From: CAZDUZ01 sp964508755
GTDB lineage: Bacteria > Patescibacteriota > Dojkabacteria > SC72 > JAFGCJ01
Reading direction: 5' to 3'
Length of the DNA stretch: 7,379 bases
Assembly (NCBI GenBank): GCA_964508755.1
Contig: CAZDUZ010000047.1
Coordinates: 1-7,379 of the forward strand
Part shown: positions 5,568-7,379 of the stretch, one piece after another
How the letters are laid out: each line of letters opens with the position of its first letter
Numbering within the stretch: the stretch's first letter is position 1
Position numbers and translations under genes: made by a program
Notes under the pieces: generated by a model
Databases searched by the model: none
Told to the model about the DNA's origin: nothing
The model's input: only the letters and a program-made list of their open reading frames with translations

Positions 5568-5596
5568 ATAATAGAGTAGGCGGTACGTAAAGTCAA
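5568..5596 (-). promoter_or_regulatory. Minus-strand promoter, probably of greA
   Basis: Read on the minus strand, TTGACT (5596-5591, 5 of 6) and TATTAT (5573-5568, 5 of 6) are separated by exactly 17 bases. The expected transcription start is near 5561, giving a leader of about 180 bases before the greA ATG. It is the best-scoring minus-strand promoter by eye in the window. Confidence 0.55.
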
Positions 5597-5631
5597 GGAA
5601 TAGAAAGGGATCGTTTGGTACATTCTTCGAT

Positions 5632-5660
5632 TTCTCCAACAGATATTCCTATAGTATAAT
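5632..5660 (+). promoter_or_regulatory. Promoter of the radical SAM gene
   Basis: A perfect -10 box TATAAT lies at 5655-5660. The -35 region at 17 bases is weak (TTCTCC, 5632-5637, 3 of 6), which could mean dependence on an activator. Transcription would start near 5667, about 22 bases before the GTG start. Confidence 0.5.
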
Positions 5661-5688
5661 ACGCGGAATCAATTTATATTGAACTCGT

Positions 5689-7281
5689 GTGCATAATAAT
5701 CGATTTCAACATAACGGAGAGTGGAATGAAGATGAATTTGTTGGCGAAGCATTTCCTTACCAGGAGGAATCAATAATACTTCGAAGTGTTGAAGACGGTA
5801 AAGGAAATCCAGATATTGTACTTGTGGCAGTTCCGCCATCACTACCTCCTCCGACGCTTGGATTTGAAGCTGCTCCTCAATGGATTGCTCGAGCCCGCTT
5901 AGGGTTCGACGCGCCTCCATCATGGGGTATTCCTCAGCTAGCTACCGAATTGGAGCGACATGGGATAAAGGTTGGGGTGTCGTGGGCACAAGCGTTGCAT
6001 GTTCCATCACCGGATGGAACGGAGGCTCCTCTGCATCCTCGGACATTAGCTCGTGCGATCATAAAATCGAATTGTTCGACTGTGGGGTTATCGCTCATTA
6101 ACGTGACCTGTATTCCCTGGGCCCAAAAACTATTAGAAGAAATGAATGCTGTTGCTGAACAAGGACATCTTGAGTTTCCCCGAATTCTTGCGGGAGGTCC
6201 ACAGGCTACACTAGATCCTTTCAGAACGGCGGAGGAACTCCATATTCCAGTAGAGAATATTATTAGGGGTAAAGGGGTCCGTCGATTACTTGAAAAGATG
6301 GGAGTAAGGCTTGATCCTGTTCAACAGGAGCAGTATCGTGCAAATCCATATAATTTTCCATTCAATCCTCAATGGATGGGCAGTCTGTATCATCCCAGTG
6401 GTATGTCTGCAGCAAGCATCAGTTTATTATCTGTAGGTGGAGGAGGCTGTTGCGGAGGTGAACCGTGTCATTTCTGCGGGGCGAAAGTGCATGGAGGGAG
6501 AACTGAAATTCAATCGGGAACCTTTACTTCTCAAATTGCATTGCTAAGAAGGAATAGCATTCAGGGAGCATTTGCCGTTGACGACAATATTGATCTTGCA
6601 AGTCCATCAGTTCGGAGGGAAACGAAACGACGGTTAAAATATGCCTATTCAGAGGGAGTGCCAGTTCAATTTATCTTTTCACGACCTGATGATGTTGCAC
6701 AAGTTTCTGAAGAGTATTTGAGTACTTTGTACAATTATGGATTACGAAGGGTCTTTGTCGGATTAGAAAGCGCAGATTTGCAAACTATTGAGGCTATGAA
6801 CCGTCTTAAACCAGGGCAGAGTTTTGAAACATATCTTGAATCAGTTTTTGTGGCGGTTAGAAAACTAACGAGTGTTGGAATAAGCGTTAACCTTAGTGCA
6901 ATAGTTGGTTATCCATGGGGGAATCCGGATTTCGTTCAGGCAAATGCAAATACGTTAAGCTTTATTGCATCACTCAGTGAATTCGTCGATGAGGATGATG
7001 AGTCGGGACAATTAATTATAATGTACTCACTGTGGGATCCCGTTCCAGGTTCACATGATTATCGGACATTGATTCAGGCGGGGTTGACCCCGCAGGAACT
7101 TCTTGAATACCAACAAGGAAACAGAGATGTTTTGAATATTGCTTACTTAGCTAATGGTGAGCGATATGCTCAACTACTACGCAATGAAGAAACAAGACTT
7201 TTTCTTGCAAAACTCTACGCACAACGTCCGCGAATTCTATGGGAAATGGTGAGAAGTAAGCAGGTAGCGGTACAGAGATAG
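5689..7281 (+). CDS. B12-binding-type radical SAM protein with atypical cysteine motif
   Basis: The product has 530 residues. Residues about 42-205 resemble the Rossmann-like B12-binding domain of cobalamin-dependent radical SAM enzymes: DIVLVAVPP, PPSWGIPQLATELERHGIKV, TVGLSLINVT, ILAGGPQATLDP and NIIRGKG. Residues about 240-480 are the radical SAM barrel: the cluster cysteines in GGGGCCGGEPCHFCG (Cys254, Cys255, Cys260, Cys263), FAVDDNIDLA, FIFSRPDDV, RRVFVGLESAD, VGYPWGNPD and DPVPGSHDY. Such enzymes bind a [4Fe-4S] cluster and S-adenosylmethionine and often methylate or rearrange unreactive carbons. The cysteine spacing is CX4CX2C or CX5CX2C instead of CX3CX2C. No DxHxxG cobalamin motif is seen, so B12 may bind base-off without it or not at all. 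GTG 5689 is the only reasonable start, because an in-frame TGA lies at 5680-5682 and no other start codon is close downstream; no Shine-Dalgarno is present. It stands alone, so its substrate is unknown. Confidence 0.85.
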   Translation: MHNNRFQHNGEWNEDEFVGEAFPYQEESIILRSVEDGKGNPDIVLVAVPPSLPPPTLGFEAAPQWIARARLGFDAPPSWGIPQLATELERHGIKVGVSWAQALHVPSPDGTEAPLHPRTLARAIIKSNCSTVGLSLINVTCIPWAQKLLEEMNAVAEQGHLEFPRILAGGPQATLDPFRTAEELHIPVENIIRGKGVRRLLEKMGVRLDPVQQEQYRANPYNFPFNPQWMGSLYHPSGMSAASISLLSVGGGGCCGGEPCHFCGAKVHGGRTEIQSGTFTSQIALLRRNSIQGAFAVDDNIDLASPSVRRETKRRLKYAYSEGVPVQFIFSRPDDVAQVSEEYLSTLYNYGLRRVFVGLESADLQTIEAMNRLKPGQSFETYLESVFVAVRKLTSVGISVNLSAIVGYPWGNPDFVQANANTLSFIASLSEFVDEDDESGQLIIMYSLWDPVPGSHDYRTLIQAGLTPQELLEYQQGNRDVLNIAYLANGERYAQLLRNEETRLFLAKLYAQRPRILWEMVRSKQVAVQR

Positions 7282-7379
7282 AGATTATAGACGAATAGTA
7301 AAATAGCCTAACGATAGCTCTATACAACTTTTGTCAATTTCTTTTCATTCTCATTTCACCTATACCTACGACTGTGGTA

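Larger units (their letters stand above)
5379..5688. other. Divergent intergenic region between greA and the radical SAM gene
   Basis: No convincing coding sequence was found in these 310 AT-rich bases. They hold a minus-strand promoter (5568-5596) and a plus-strand promoter (5632-5660) arranged back to back about 35 bases apart, two inverted repeats within the likely greA leader (5441-5461 and 5469-5494), a small 4-6 bp hairpin GGAT-AAAA-ATCC (5545-5556) with a six-base A run on its left, and a palindrome beside the radical SAM start (5669-5682). A second TATAAT at 5564-5569 on the + strand lacks a -35 partner. Confidence 0.6.

Noticed and set aside
5669..5923. 84-codon minus-strand open frame across the radical SAM start
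   Set aside because: It overlaps the conserved N-terminus of the radical SAM protein antisense and shows no recognisable motif.
7311..7337. Minus-strand TTGACA (7332-7337) with a TATCGT -10 at 16 bases
   Set aside because: The -35 is perfect, but the -10 is poor and it would point antisense into the radical SAM gene; no minus-strand gene follows. Chance in AT-rich DNA is likely.
1..7379. All eight genes end in TAA or TAG, raising the idea of UGA recoding as in some candidate-phylum bacteria
   Set aside because: All conserved domains read through without in-frame TGA under the standard code, and eight stop codons are too few to argue for recoding.
1..7379. CRISPR arrays, tRNA genes, insertion sequences or phage genes
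   Set aside because: No regularly spaced repeats, cloverleaf signatures, transposase or phage motifs were seen on either strand.

Overview
The window (roughly 40% GC by eye, tightly packed, standard code, no mobile element, tRNA, rRNA or CRISPR seen) looks like chromosomal DNA of a small-genome bacterium, most likely from the Candidate Phyla Radiation (Patescibacteria). This placement is inferred from gene content: a membrane-anchored CAP-domain protein with Ig-like repeats, a stand-alone sortase, a UMP kinase resembling the archaeal rather than the usual bacterial type, and several genes lacking a Shine-Dalgarno sequence. No rRNA or marker tree is available here to confirm it.

Layout. (1) 1-296, +: 3' end of a YmdB-type metallophosphoesterase gene. 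(2) 299-750, +: an HU-family nucleoid protein with its own consensus-like promoter, a structured leader, a strong Shine-Dalgarno and a terminator-like hairpin. (3) 798-3932, +: an apparent three-gene operon made of a CAP-domain surface protein, a nine-helix membrane protein of unknown function and an archaeal-type UMP kinase, separated by 11 and 3 bases. Its promoter lies so close to the first ATG that the mRNA looks leaderless. (4) 4000-5378, -: greA (transcript cleavage factor) followed by a sortase, convergent with region 3 across a 9-bp inverted repeat that could terminate transcription. (5) 5379-5688: a 310-base divergent intergenic region with back-to-back promoters and a likely hairpin-rich greA leader. 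(6) 5689-7281, +: a B12-binding-type radical SAM protein with an atypically spaced cysteine cluster.

How the genes may fit together: CAP protein, multispan protein and sortase all point to the cell envelope. YmdB, HU, GreA and UMP kinase are housekeeping functions of RNA signalling, chromosome organisation, transcription and pyrimidine nucleotide supply. The radical SAM gene stands alone and its substrate cannot be read from the context. The items most worth following are the radical SAM cysteine motif, the CAP/9-TM/UMP-kinase operon, and the leaders of HU and greA.
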